From: Anaerocolumna jejuensis DSM 15929
Lineage (GTDB): Bacteria; Bacillota; Clostridia; Lachnospirales; Lachnospiraceae
Reading direction: 5' to 3'
DNA length: 64,000 nucleotides
Assembly: GCF_900142215.1 (NCBI RefSeq)
Contig: NZ_FRAC01000013.1
Location: 57,187 to 121,186, forward strand
This document shows, in pieces, positions 52,141-61,870 of this stretch (positions are counted from its first letter, which is position 1; each line of letters begins with the position of its first letter). Made by a program: the position numbers and the translations under genes. The notes under the pieces are model-generated. The model worked only from the letters and a program-made list of their open reading frames with translations, did not search any database and was not told the DNA's origin.

Positions 52141-54465
52141 ATGAAGAAATTGTTTAACTTCAAAACAAGAGATAAGGTATTTTACTCTTATTTCATTTCA
52201 TATTTAGTAATAGGAATACTCCCTATTTTAATTTCCTTGTTAGTATACATAAATTACGGAAGAGTGGTCCTTGAGGATATCCATAGATCCCAGGCCTCTA
52301 CACTGTCCCAGCTAAAGAACGGCTTTGACGATAATCTGGAAACGGTGGTGAAAACAAGCAACCTGTTGGCGGCAAATGATAAACTGAATGATTTGGATGG
52401 TTTAAAAAGCTTTTCCAATGGCGATTTGCTGGAAGCCTGGAAGCTTAAGGGTGAAATCAATACAATTAAGAGCAGTATCAATTTCTGCAGTGAGATTTTT
52501 GTTTATCTGTATCCCAGCGACAGTGTCATAACCAACTCAAAGCTGTATCCATCAGAGATTAATTATATTTTTGCAAATAACTATCAGCTGACCAAGACAG
52601 AAATGCTTGGTGCAATTGATACTCCTAACTATAATGGCTATAACATTATAAAGGACAGGGAAGGAAACAGTACAATTTTATTTTTGCAGAATGTCTACAG
52701 TTATAATTACAAGGATAAGCTTGCTACCATAGTAACCGTAGTTCCCTGGAAGAACATTGCAGCCAATATTGCCTCTATGGAAGAGGGTAGGATATACTGG
52801 ATTAACCGGAACAATCAGATACTCGGTGACAGTGACGGTGCTGCCGAAGAGGTCATATCCTATAATGACTATGACAATGAAAATAAATTAATTGAAAAGC
52901 GCGTTGGTAATGTCAAATACGTAAACTCCTACACAGGGTCCGGGTATTTTGATTTCAAATATTGCATTACCATACCAAAGAGCCACTATATGAAGGAAAT
53001 GAACAATCTTATCGTGGGAATCATATTGCAGATTACTGTGATGGCTGCCTTTGCCTTTGTTCTTGCCTGGTTTTATTCCGTAAAAAATTACAAGCCCATA
53101 TCCAGACTGTTTGCGGTGCTAAAGAAGAACAAAGAAGCTTCCCGGGACATCAACTTTGACAGTATAGAAAATTACATTGAGAACCTTTATAGGGAGAATA
53201 AGACCCTGAGCACTTCCTGGGATCAGGCTAAGGATGCACTGTTCAATCAGATGATCACCGGTTATATTAAGGGCTGGACCTATGACGAATCCATGCTGGA
53301 AGAGGCCGTAGCCACCAATACTGAGCTTGATCTGAACGAGCCCTACCTTGCTTTGGCTGTTACCTATGCAGATATTATGGATTGCAATCTGTTTGCAGGC
53401 ATCAGTGAAGCTGAGAAGGAAAATACATTCAAGCTGTTAAAATTTGTGGTTAAGAACATATTCGAAGAAAATATTCTATCCAGGCACAGGGGCTTTTTCA
53501 GTGATATTGACGGAATGCATCTGTGTGTATTAAATATCAGCGAGGAAGACCTGGCGGGCGGCTCCCTCTCTTTTGATATCAGAAAATGCCTGACAATTTA
53601 TAAGAACCTCTTAAACCTAAAAGTTAATATCGGTGCAAGTAAGCTTCATAAGGATTGTGAAGCACTAGCAAAAGCTTATAATGAAGCCGCTCAGGTATTG
53701 TCCTTCCAGTCCTTCTGGGGAAAGGATTATGAATCCTTTGCTTTCTATGAAGAAACCAACAGGGAATACGATACCATATACAGCTATGACAGCCAGCTCA
53801 TGGAGAAGCAGAAGAAGCTTTATAACCTGATGGTATCAAAAGAATATGAGCAGGCCGCCGAATTCCTGAACCAGATACTGGATGAAACATTTATTAAGGA
53901 TATTCATTGCATGGATATCAATAAATGCAGAATGTTTTCATTGATTAATACGGTCTACAGCTGTCTGAGTGACATTGTGGGAAGAAGTGACGGAGAATTC
54001 TTCAAAAAGCTTAATCCCATGGAGAGAATGTTAAAGGCTAATTCCATCGAATCAGCCAGGCATATTATGAATGATATATTCAGGGAGATTACCGACCATT
54101 TGAAGGAGTGCCTGACCAATGAATATCCAAATTGGGTGCAGGAGATTATCGATTTCATAGAGCAGGATTATTCGGACCCCAACCTTAATGTATCCATCTT
54201 GGCGGATAAGTTAAATATGAATCTGTCCTATGTGGGGCGTACCTTTAAGAACTATACCGGTTATGGCATTACAGATATGATACATATCAGACGGCTGGAA
54301 GAATGCAAGAGAAGGCTTTTGCTTGGAGAGAGCGTGAGGGAAGCGGCGGAATCCATCGGTTATCTGGATTCGAAATCCCTGATCCGTATATTCAAAAAAT
54401 ACGAAGGAATCACTCCTGGGCAGTATAAGAGCAATTTTGAGAAGCAAATAGTGGAGCTGGCTTAG
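52141..54465 (+). CDS. Membrane-anchored AraC-family regulator (YesN/YtdP-like sensor)
   Basis: A 775-aa one-component sensor-regulator; ATG 52141 is chosen for its spacing to GGGAGG. A membrane segment lies at about 20-40, an extracellular sensor of about 250 aa follows, and a second segment lies near 290-315 (MNNLIVGIILQITVMAAFAFVLAWF). A cytoplasmic linker precedes the C-terminal AraC HTH (about 665-770: FIEQDYSDPNLNVSILADKLNMNLSYVGRTFKNYTGYG...AAESIGYLDSKSLIRIFKKYEGITPGQYK). Such proteins sense oligosaccharides or a binding protein outside and activate nearby importer and hydrolase genes. The binding-protein gene 128 bp downstream is a likely target. Confidence 0.9.
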   Translation: MKKLFNFKTRDKVFYSYFISYLVIGILPILISLLVYINYGRVVLEDIHRSQASTLSQLKNGFDDNLETVVKTSNLLAANDKLNDLDGLKSFSNGDLLEAWKLKGEINTIKSSINFCSEIFVYLYPSDSVITNSKLYPSEINYIFANNYQLTKTEMLGAIDTPNYNGYNIIKDREGNSTILFLQNVYSYNYKDKLATIVTVVPWKNIAANIASMEEGRIYWINRNNQILGDSDGAAEEVISYNDYDNENKLIEKRVGNVKYVNSYTGSGYFDFKYCITIPKSHYMKEMNNLIVGIILQITVMAAFAFVLAWFYSVKNYKPISRLFAVLKKNKEASRDINFDSIENYIENLYRENKTLSTSWDQAKDALFNQMITGYIKGWTYDESMLEEAVATNTELDLNEPYLALAVTYADIMDCNLFAGISEAEKENTFKLLKFVVKNIFEENILSRHRGFFSDIDGMHLCVLNISEEDLAGGSLSFDIRKCLTIYKNLLNLKVNIGASKLHKDCEALAKAYNEAAQVLSFQSFWGKDYESFAFYEETNREYDTIYSYDSQLMEKQKKLYNLMVSKEYEQAAEFLNQILDETFIKDIHCMDINKCRMFSLINTVYSCLSDIVGRSDGEFFKKLNPMERMLKANSIESARHIMNDIFREITDHLKECLTNEYPNWVQEIIDFIEQDYSDPNLNVSILADKLNMNLSYVGRTFKNYTGYGITDMIHIRRLEECKRRLLLGESVREAAESIGYLDSKSLIRIFKKYEGITPGQYKSNFEKQIVELA

Positions 54466-54529
54466 GAAAAGTATAATTTTCGAAACAAATATCAAATGTT
54501 GCCCCTTTCTATTTCTATGGGTAGTTAAT

Positions 54530-54545
54530 TATAATAAAAAACGTT
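54530..54545 (+). promoter_or_regulatory. -10 box with LacI-type half-palindrome before the second binding-protein gene
   Basis: TATAAT (54530-54535) is followed by AAAAACGTTA, the same arrangement as at 50985-51004. The -35 is poor, which fits activator control. The right half of the dispersed palindrome (TCTGCGGTATGCAACGGG) follows from about 54569. Confidence 0.45.
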
Positions 54546-54592
54546 AGGGATGCCTGGAAAGAAAATGTCTGCGGTATGCAACGGGGGGAAGC

Positions 54593-56191
54593 ATGAAGGA
54601 AAGAATGAGGATTATTAGCATATTGTTAATCCTGGTGATAACAGCATCTGTTCTCTTTAGCTGTTCGGCGGGGGAGGTCAGCAGGAAGGGAAGCGGCAGG
54701 GAAAGCGGCTCTAAAAGGGACTCTATGCTGCCCCTTACTGATGAACCGGTCACCCTGACGGTATTTGCAGGACTTGACAGTAATCTGGAAGGAATTATTA
54801 AAGATTATAATGACAATACATTCTTCCAGGAACTGGAGAAACGTACGGGAGTTCATTTGGAATTTGTAATCCCTGAAATCGGAGCAGAAAGCGATGCGTA
54901 TTACTCCATGATTGCCTCGGACAATTTTACGGATATTATATCCCATAACAACTATGCTTATCCGGAAGGATTGGATGCTGCCATTGATGATGGCTATTAT
55001 CTGGAACTGACACCTTATTTAAATACCTTTCTGAAGGATTACAGTACCTTGCGGAACCGGGATTCTTTTACTCTGAAAAGCACAACCACCGGTTCGGGAA
55101 GGATTGCAGCCTGCTATAGCCTCTACACTCAGAAGCAGGGCCCCTGGATGGGGCTGCAGGTCAGAAAAGATTGGCTGGATGAGCTTGGTCTTAAGGTACC
55201 GGTAACCTTTGACGACTGGGAAAATATGCTGACACTGTTTAAAACCAGGAAGGGTGCATATGCTCCCCTGTGTATCGGTGCCAATGGCTTTCTTGAATAT
55301 TCCCATGGGCTGAGTGCGGGCTTTGGAGTCTACGAAGACTTTATGCAGGTCAACGGAAAGGTATCCTATGGACCAGCAGAGGAGGGTTGGAAGGAATACC
55401 TGACCCTGTTAAAGGACTGGTATAAAAAAGGCTTAATTGACCACAATTTCATGATAAACGGTGAATGGCAGGTGGATAGGGCAATGGTGGAAAGCGGCCA
55501 GACGGGAGCCTGGAATGCCATGTATATTATGATGTCCCAGTATGAGCAGGCAGTTCCCGGTATGGATGTAATACCTGTTTCCTCTCCTGTAAAAAAGGCA
55601 GGAGATGCACTGCATATCAGGAGGGAAGACAGCATAATCGGAAATCCGGTCTCCATATCTGCTAAAAGCAAGCACCCGGATATTGCAATGAAGCTTCTTG
55701 ATTACCTGTACACGAAGGAGGGCTCGCTCCTTGCCAATTATGGCACTGAAAATGACACCTTCACCTATAATGCCGGCGGAAAACCCCAGGTAACCGATAA
55801 GATATCGGAGAATAAAAAATATAGTATGGGGCAGGCACAGGCCATGTATCTCCTGCCGCCTAACAGGCTTGGAGGATTATACGACTGGACCAGAGAATTA
55901 AAGGCAGTACCCAGGCAGGATTTGGAGGCTTATAACGTCTGGAATAAGGGGGATGATGCTTATATTCTGCCCGATTCACTGGCATATACCAGGGAGGAAT
56001 CAAAAGAGCGGAGCAAAATCGTAGCGGATATCACAAAATATAGGGACAGTATGACAGTTAATTTTATAACCGGTGTCATAGATATTAATTCCGGCTGGGA
56101 CAATTATATTAGTGAGTTGAAAAAGATGAATTTAGACCGGGCGGTAAAAATAACACAGCAGGCTCTGGACCGTTTTAACCGTGAGCCATAG
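54593..56191 (+). CDS. ABC substrate-binding lipoprotein without adjacent permeases
   Basis: A 532-aa lipoprotein. The lipobox LFSC gives Cys24, followed by a short basic/Ser-Gly linker and an LplA-type fold beginning PVTLTVFAGLDSN. The start ATG 54593 follows GGGGGGAA. No permease is adjacent; it may share the permeases at 45238-47646 or report ligand to the membrane AraC sensor encoded just upstream. The GH30 gene follows after 14 nt, so the two are probably one transcript. Confidence 0.85.
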   Translation: MKERMRIISILLILVITASVLFSCSAGEVSRKGSGRESGSKRDSMLPLTDEPVTLTVFAGLDSNLEGIIKDYNDNTFFQELEKRTGVHLEFVIPEIGAESDAYYSMIASDNFTDIISHNNYAYPEGLDAAIDDGYYLELTPYLNTFLKDYSTLRNRDSFTLKSTTTGSGRIAACYSLYTQKQGPWMGLQVRKDWLDELGLKVPVTFDDWENMLTLFKTRKGAYAPLCIGANGFLEYSHGLSAGFGVYEDFMQVNGKVSYGPAEEGWKEYLTLLKDWYKKGLIDHNFMINGEWQVDRAMVESGQTGAWNAMYIMMSQYEQAVPGMDVIPVSSPVKKAGDALHIRREDSIIGNPVSISAKSKHPDIAMKLLDYLYTKEGSLLANYGTENDTFTYNAGGKPQVTDKISENKKYSMGQAQAMYLLPPNRLGGLYDWTRELKAVPRQDLEAYNVWNKGDDAYILPDSLAYTREESKERSKIVADITKYRDSMTVNFITGVIDINSGWDNYISELKKMNLDRAVKITQQALDRFNREP

Positions 56192-56205
56192 AAAGGGGAT
56201 TTGGC

Positions 56206-57528
56206 ATGAAAATATTTACGACCAATGCTGATGTAAGGTTTGAAGAAAAAGAGGCGGAATTTATTCATTCCCCATCCAGGGAATTTAAGCTGATAAAGGT
56301 CTATCCAAAGGAAACAAGGCAGGAAATCCTGGGATTCGGCGGTGCCTTTACAGAAGCTTCCGCCTACACCTATAGTAAAATGGGTGAGGAAAATAAAAGA
56401 AAACTTCTAGCATTGTATTTTGGAGAGAAGGGCAACAAATATAATTTTTGCAGAACACATATCCAAAGCTGTGATTTTTCACTGGGAAACCGGGCTTATG
56501 TGGAAGAAGACGATAAGGAGCTTGCCGCCTTTTCCATCGAGAAGGACTTTGAATATCAGATTCCCTTTATCCGGGAAGCCTTAAAGTTCAATAAGGATAT
56601 GGAGCTATTGGCATCTCCCTGGAGTCCTCCGGCTTTTATGAAGACCAATAATGAAATGAACAATGGCGGTAAGCTAAAGGAAGAATTTTATGATGCCTGG
56701 GCTGAAATCTTTGTGAAATACCTTCAGGCTTATGCCAGGGAAGGAATACTGATCAAACGTATCACCATCCAGAACGAGCCCAATGCAGTGCAGACATGGG
56801 ACTCCTGCCAGTTTACAGGAGAGGATGAAAGGCATTTTGCCTGCGGGCACTTAAAAGGAAAGCTTGAGGCGGCAGGGCTTGGTGATGTTAAAATTAATTG
56901 CTGGGACCATAACAAGGACAGGATTGTGGAACGCTGTGAGGAAGTATTCACCGATGAAAAAGCATTACAGGATATTTCCGGCATTGCTTTTCACTGGTAT
57001 ACCGGGGACCATTTTGAAGCCCTGCAGTGCATCCGTGATAAATATCCTGACAAGGAGCTTATCTTTACGGAGGGCTGTGTGGAGTATTCCAGATTTGCAG
57101 CAGCAGGCCAGACCCAGAATGCAGAAATGTATGCCCATGATATTATGGGGAACCTGAATGCCGGCATGAACGGTTATATTGACTGGAACCTGCTACTGGA
57201 TGAGAATGGCGGGCCAAATCATAAGGGCAATTTCTGTGATGCCCCTGTCATGTGTGATACGGCAAAGGATTTTATAGATGTCAAACAGTCTTTTTATTAC
57301 ATAGGACATTTCAGCAGGTTCCTTAAGCCCGGTGCAAGAAGAGTACTGGTTTCCAGATATACGGATAAAGTGGATTGCGGCGGGTTCGTAAATCCAGACG
57401 GTGAAATGGTCCTTATTGTATTGAATAGGACGGCGGAAGCACAAAGTTTTGAAATTATGGTGGAAGAGAAGATCTGTGCAGTAGAGATAGGTCCCCATTC
57501 CATTATTACAGCCTGCTGGAAGGAATGA
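56206..57528 (+). CDS. Intracellular GH30 glycoside hydrolase
   Basis: A 440-aa GH30 enzyme with no signal peptide. The (beta/alpha)8 core has EILGFGGAFTEASAYTY, LLASPWSPPAFMKTN, the acid/base Glu191 in TIQNEPNAVQTW and the nucleophile Glu289 in ELIFTEGCVEY. The C-terminal beta-sandwich (GGFVNPDGEMVLIVLNRT) is present. The closest subfamilies have glucosylceramidase, beta-1,6-glucanase or beta-xylosidase activity; sequence alone does not decide. Cytoplasmic location and coupling to a binding-protein gene indicate action on imported oligosaccharides. Confidence 0.88.
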   Translation: MKIFTTNADVRFEEKEAEFIHSPSREFKLIKVYPKETRQEILGFGGAFTEASAYTYSKMGEENKRKLLALYFGEKGNKYNFCRTHIQSCDFSLGNRAYVEEDDKELAAFSIEKDFEYQIPFIREALKFNKDMELLASPWSPPAFMKTNNEMNNGGKLKEEFYDAWAEIFVKYLQAYAREGILIKRITIQNEPNAVQTWDSCQFTGEDERHFACGHLKGKLEAAGLGDVKINCWDHNKDRIVERCEEVFTDEKALQDISGIAFHWYTGDHFEALQCIRDKYPDKELIFTEGCVEYSRFAAAGQTQNAEMYAHDIMGNLNAGMNGYIDWNLLLDENGGPNHKGNFCDAPVMCDTAKDFIDVKQSFYYIGHFSRFLKPGARRVLVSRYTDKVDCGGFVNPDGEMVLIVLNRTAEAQSFEIMVEEKICAVEIGPHSIITACWKE

Positions 57529-57561
57529 TTTTTTCTTTATTAAAATGCTCATAACTCCAAT

Positions 57562-57600
57562 AAAAATTCCCGTCTGAATTACAGGCGGGAATTTTTAATA
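57562..57600. terminator. Bidirectional terminator between GH30 and GH31 genes
   Basis: A 15-bp stem (57562-57576 with 57582-57596, one G-U) has A-rich and T-rich ends, so it works for both converging genes. Confidence 0.85.
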
Positions 57601-57616
57601 TCAGCTTTCGCTTTGT

Positions 57617-59653
57617 TTAAAATTGAAAGTATTGGATGACCTCCGAGCCCTTCCTGGCGAATACCGGAATTGTTTCAAGAGGTGCGTCTACCGTTATGGT
57701 TTGGCCCCCTTCATAAGCTTTTCCGCTTTCTGCTTCTATCCAGTCTGCACCCAAAGGAAGATATACACTTTTTGTCACAGCGCCAGCCTCTGTAACCGGT
57801 GCGACCAGCAGGTCATGACCAAAGAGGTAGCAGTCCCCTGTCAGCCAGGCCTTGTCATCCTGGGAAAAGTCGTAGAATAAAGGCTTGATAACAGGAGTAC
57901 CTTTTTCGTGGGCTTCCTTCATGGCTTCCGTGATATAGGGCTTTAACCTTTCCCGGAGCTGGATATATTTTGTCATGACTTCCTCTGCCTTGGGGGTATA
58001 GCTCCAGATTTCGTTGGAAGCACCGGAAGCGCACATGCCGCCGCCCTTTGTTCCAAGGGGATTCTGGTCGTGAGGGTCCCTGTCGCCGTGAAGCCTCATA
58101 ACGGGGCAGAAGGTACCGAATTGGAACCAGCGGATAAGGAGCTCATGGAATTTGGGGTCATGGATATTACCGCCATGGAAGCCTCCGATATCCGCAGTCC
58201 ACCAGGTGATTCCTGCAAGGCCCATATTAAGGCCTGCTGTCATCTGATTCTTTAACTGTGCAAAGGTGGAGGGTACATCTCCGGACCAGGCAAGGGCGCC
58301 AAAACGCTGGGAACCTGCCCAGGCACAGCGGATTAAGTTGATGGGATTTTCAACGCCTTCCTCCCTCATGCCGTCATAGAAGGCCTTGGCGTACATGGCG
58401 GGGTATATATTGGCGCATTCTAAGGCAGAGCCCTGGTAATAGCGGTATATATCAAAGTCCGCAGCAGTGTATTCCGGTTCCGCCTCATCCAGCCAGAACA
58501 ACGTAACTCCCTTGTCCAGATAGTTTTCCTTGCATTTATCCCATATGAATTTTCTTGCCTCCGGGTTGGTGGCATCGAAAAACACTTCCGTACCGAAGCA
58601 TTCCATTGTTGCCTGCAAACCTCTGTCTGCCCTGACAAGAAGGTCTTTTTCGGCCATTTCCCTGTAGTTTACGGAATTCCGGTCAACCGTGGGCCATACG
58701 GATACCATGAGCTTTATGCCCATTTCCTCCAGTTCCTTTATCATGGCTTTGGGGTCCGGCCAGTATTCCTCATCAAAGGTCCAGTCACCCTGGTTGGGCC
58801 AGTGGAAAAAATCCACTACGATAACCTTTACGGGAAGCTTTCTGCGGTAATATTCCCTGGCTACCTCAAGAAGCTCTTCCTGTGTCTGGTAGCGGAGCTT
58901 GCATTGCCAAAAACCCATGGCATAGTCGGGCATCATAGGAACGGTGCCGGTAACGGCAGCATAGGATTCTTCAATTTCTGCCGGAGTATCACCGGCAGTA
59001 ATCCAATAATCCACCTGTTTGGAGGAATAAACCTCCCATTCCGTGATATTCTTGCTGAAGTTTGCTTTGCCGATGGCAGGATTATTCCAGAGAAAGCCGT
59101 AACCAAGGCTTGATATGGCAAAGGGAACGCTGGCCTGGGTATTCCTTTGGGCAAGCTCGACACTGCAGCCTTTTAAATCCAGATAAGGATGCTGGTACTG
59201 TCCCATGCCAAAGATATGCTCCCTGTCGTCTGCCTCGAATTTCACGGTGATATGGTAATTATCGGAGGCTGTCCCCTTATATTCACGTCCGGCGGCACGA
59301 ATCATGACAATCTGGTCTAAATCCTCCCAGTCCTCCGTGCCGTATTCCCAGCTCCGGTAGTATTCCTTTAAGAGAAGCTCACCCCTTTGGTTATAGAAGG
59401 AAAGCTTGCCGTAGGTATTAAGCCGGGCACATATGTTACCGTTGGTAATGGTGGCACCCTTTTCGGTTATTTGAATATCGGAATTTTTAACTTCACAGTC
59501 AGAGGCTTTATAAAGAGCCCAGTCATTATCCGTAAAGCTGGTATTTTCTGTTCCTCTTACCCGGAAGGAATTCTCTCCCCAGGGAGTAATCATCAGGGTT
59601 TCATGCCTGCGCTTAAATACCAGGGATTTGTTAACTATACGAAAGTAACTCAT
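57617..59653 (-). CDS. GH31 alpha-glycosidase, alpha-xylosidase-like (YicI group)
   Basis: A 678-aa cytoplasmic GH31 enzyme; start ATG 59653 follows GGAGG on the minus strand. Typical features are the N-terminal beta-domain, HIFGMGQYQHPYLDLKG, DYAMGFWQCKLRYQTQEELL and VIVVDFFHW (as in YicI-type alpha-xylosidases), the nucleophile Asp389 in LFWLDEAEPEY, and the acid/base region AWSGDVPSTF. It probably releases alpha-linked xylose from imported xyloglucan-type oligosaccharides, though alpha-glucosidase activity is not excluded. The divergent AraC gene upstream is its likely regulator. Confidence 0.88.
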   Translation of the reverse strand: MSYFRIVNKSLVFKRRHETLMITPWGENSFRVRGTENTSFTDNDWALYKASDCEVKNSDIQITEKGATITNGNICARLNTYGKLSFYNQRGELLLKEYYRSWEYGTEDWEDLDQIVMIRAAGREYKGTASDNYHITVKFEADDREHIFGMGQYQHPYLDLKGCSVELAQRNTQASVPFAISSLGYGFLWNNPAIGKANFSKNITEWEVYSSKQVDYWITAGDTPAEIEESYAAVTGTVPMMPDYAMGFWQCKLRYQTQEELLEVAREYYRRKLPVKVIVVDFFHWPNQGDWTFDEEYWPDPKAMIKELEEMGIKLMVSVWPTVDRNSVNYREMAEKDLLVRADRGLQATMECFGTEVFFDATNPEARKFIWDKCKENYLDKGVTLFWLDEAEPEYTAADFDIYRYYQGSALECANIYPAMYAKAFYDGMREEGVENPINLIRCAWAGSQRFGALAWSGDVPSTFAQLKNQMTAGLNMGLAGITWWTADIGGFHGGNIHDPKFHELLIRWFQFGTFCPVMRLHGDRDPHDQNPLGTKGGGMCASGASNEIWSYTPKAEEVMTKYIQLRERLKPYITEAMKEAHEKGTPVIKPLFYDFSQDDKAWLTGDCYLFGHDLLVAPVTEAGAVTKSVYLPLGADWIEAESGKAYEGGQTITVDAPLETIPVFARKGSEVIQYFQF

Positions 59654-59859
59654 AATTTCCTCCATATTTTGTAAGGACACCGTACAGGCTATGCCCGCTG
59701 CAGTGGCCTGAATTTATGATTTGGTTAATGTCCATTGCCTTATGGCATGAATCGCGCTAGCAGACGATTGATACCTTAAGCCGGTTTGAATTACTGATTT
59801 CCTTTAACAGCTGTCTGAATTCATTATAAAATATTCTTGGAAATTACAAAATAAACAAT

Positions 59860-59880
59860 TATAATATTATTTATACAAAA
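59860..59880 (+). promoter_or_regulatory. -10 box very close to the AraC start codon (possible leaderless mRNA)
   Basis: TATAAT (59860-59865) lies only 14 nt before ATG 59880, and no Shine-Dalgarno sequence is visible between them. Transcription would start about 5-8 nt before the start codon. Confidence 0.4.
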
Positions 59881-60824
59881 TGAAACAAGCGGGGGTGATT
59901 TTTACGGAATATCAGTTAAGCCTTGAAAAAGGACTTGAGGTGAACCTGATAGGGCACTCGGTATGTAACAGAGGCTGGAGCATATGTAACAGGCATTTGC
60001 CGGATATGGAATTTATTGTAGTATACAGCGGGCAGCTGCTCTGCGAAATAGACCATATTCCCTATCTCCTGAAGGAAGGGGACGGCTGTCTGATTCCTCC
60101 CGGAGTCTTAATCAGCCAGTACAGCCATAATGGACCCTGCAGGTTCTTCTATACCCATATTGAGACCGGTTTTGATGTAATTGAGGAAGATAAAAGAAAT
60201 GAATTGATTTCAAAATATATAAATGCCCAGGAGGAGAACCAGGAACAGTTCTTTATTCTTCCGCCCAGGGAGGAGAAGGATAACTGGCTCTTCTTAGGCA
60301 GTCATATGGATATGATTGAATACAAGGATGAGATTTTTACCTTATTTGAAAAGGCCCTATTGGAAAGGAACCAGCAGGCGCCGGGTTACTTATATATGCT
60401 TTCTCTTTATGTGCAGCAGATTCTTTCCCTGGCGTCCAGGTGCTTTTTGAAAAAAGCCCAGACTCAGGCAAAGCAGGTGGAACGGGAGCAAAAAAAGCTT
60501 GTTCAGGACACCCTTTCCTATATTAATGCCCATTATGCGGAAGGTATCAATATCAGGCTGTTAAGCGCAGACTTTTTTGTATCCCAGCAGTATCTGACCA
60601 GGGTATTTAAGGCAGCCATGGGGATATCGCCTATAAAATATATGAATAAGATACGCATTGAACAGGCCAAGAAGCTTATCCGCACTACAAATGAAAATTT
60701 GAGCAGCATTGCCTTTGAGGTGGGCTTTGACAACATTTATTATTTCAGCCGCACCTTTAAGCAATATGAGGGTATTTCACCCCTTCATTACCGAAACTGG
60801 CTCAACAGTAAGAGCAACCAATAG
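59880..60824 (+). CDS. AraC-family regulator with cupin-like sensor domain
   Basis: A 314-aa regulator. The N-terminal cupin-like arm (about 20-130) includes PDMEFIVVYSGQLLCEID and LKEGDGCLIPPGVLISQYS. The C-terminal tandem HTH (about 215-310) includes INAHYAEGINIRLLSADFFVSQQYLTRVFKAAMGISPIKY and LSSIAFEVGFDNIYYFSRTFKQYEGISPLHYR. No RBS precedes the ATG. It diverges from the GH31 gene over 226 bp and probably controls it. Confidence 0.88.
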   Translation: MKQAGVIFTEYQLSLEKGLEVNLIGHSVCNRGWSICNRHLPDMEFIVVYSGQLLCEIDHIPYLLKEGDGCLIPPGVLISQYSHNGPCRFFYTHIETGFDVIEEDKRNELISKYINAQEENQEQFFILPPREEKDNWLFLGSHMDMIEYKDEIFTLFEKALLERNQQAPGYLYMLSLYVQQILSLASRCFLKKAQTQAKQVEREQKKLVQDTLSYINAHYAEGINIRLLSADFFVSQQYLTRVFKAAMGISPIKYMNKIRIEQAKKLIRTTNENLSSIAFEVGFDNIYYFSRTFKQYEGISPLHYRNWLNSKSNQ

Positions 60825-60840
60825 GGAAGGGAAGAGGCTT

Positions 60841-61752
60841 TCAGTTGATATTCATATGTGTGCGGTTGTAGGCATTCCGGTATTGCTTCGGAGTGGTATC
60901 CTCCATTCTCTTAAACAGCTTCATAAAGTACTTCTCATCCTGAAACCCCAGAGCTTCTGCGATTTCTTTTACGGTCTTATCGGACTCGCACAGAAGCTCC
61001 TTTGCTTTGGAGAGCTTCAGATTATAGATATACTGCTGCATGCTCATACCCATATGCTTTTTGAAATACCTGGCCAGGTACTCTTTGGAATAATTGAACT
61101 CATGGGAAACATCTGCAAGGGATATGTTCTGCAGGGAATGGACGCGTATCCACTCCAGAATCTTTGGCAGCTTATCGGAGGAGGTCTCGTTTTCATGTCT
61201 GATCTTTAGCTGGAGGATATTCTGCTCCGTCAGCTCAATTAAGAGGGAGGTCAGCAGGTAGCTTGTTGCCAGGCCGGTATAATAGGAAGAGGACAACAGG
61301 TGCAGCAGCTGGTGGAAAAGAATGCTTATCCGGTCAAGGTTAACGCCCTTCATGGTGGAAGGAAGAAGGCAGAAGGGCGAAAAGTCCCCGTAAAAATTGT
61401 TGTTATTAATCAGTGATATGGCAGCTTCCGCCTCTTCTGAGCTGATAATGCTATCCTGCTTGATAATGCTATCCTGGTTGTTAAAGCAAAAATGAAACCA
61501 GTAAAAGGAGGTACCCTTATCGGAGTATTCAAAACCTTTATGGGTAAGGCCCGGCAGAAGCAAAAGGGAATCTCCGGGCTGCAGCGTATATTTTTTATCT
61601 TCCTGTTGCATATGGATAGGATTTTTTAAATTAATAATGATTTCATAATCCGTTATGATTCTCTCCGAATGTATCCATTGAGCGTCTGCTGTAAAATGCC
61701 CAGCAGAGATAAAATGCACCGGAGAGGTGATATCGGCTTTTAAGTAATACAC
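60841..61752 (-). CDS. AraC-family regulator with cupin-like sensor domain
   Basis: A 303-aa regulator starting at GTG 61752 behind AAAGGTGG. The N-terminal sensor domain includes EIIINLKNPIHMQ, YTLQPGDSLLLLPGLTHKG and FYWFHFCF. The C-terminal HTH pair lies at about 200-295 (LADVSHEFNYSKEYLARYFKKHMGMSMQQYI and VKEIAEALGFQDEKYFMKLFKRMEDTTPKQYR). It diverges from the GH127 gene and is likely its activator. Residues near 96-104 carry a small in-frame duplication (QDSIIKQDSII). Confidence 0.9.
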   Translation of the reverse strand: MYYLKADITSPVHFISAGHFTADAQWIHSERIITDYEIIINLKNPIHMQQEDKKYTLQPGDSLLLLPGLTHKGFEYSDKGTSFYWFHFCFNNQDSIIKQDSIISSEEAEAAISLINNNNFYGDFSPFCLLPSTMKGVNLDRISILFHQLLHLLSSSYYTGLATSYLLTSLLIELTEQNILQLKIRHENETSSDKLPKILEWIRVHSLQNISLADVSHEFNYSKEYLARYFKKHMGMSMQQYIYNLKLSKAKELLCESDKTVKEIAEALGFQDEKYFMKLFKRMEDTTPKQYRNAYNRTHMNIN

Positions 61753-61870
61753 AGGTCAATATTCACCACCTTTTGTTTATATAGACTACCGACAAATAAT
61801 AAAAAATGTGGCATACTCTTATTATAACGTAAATACAACCATCAGGCAAATATTTTAAGGAGGTCAATAT

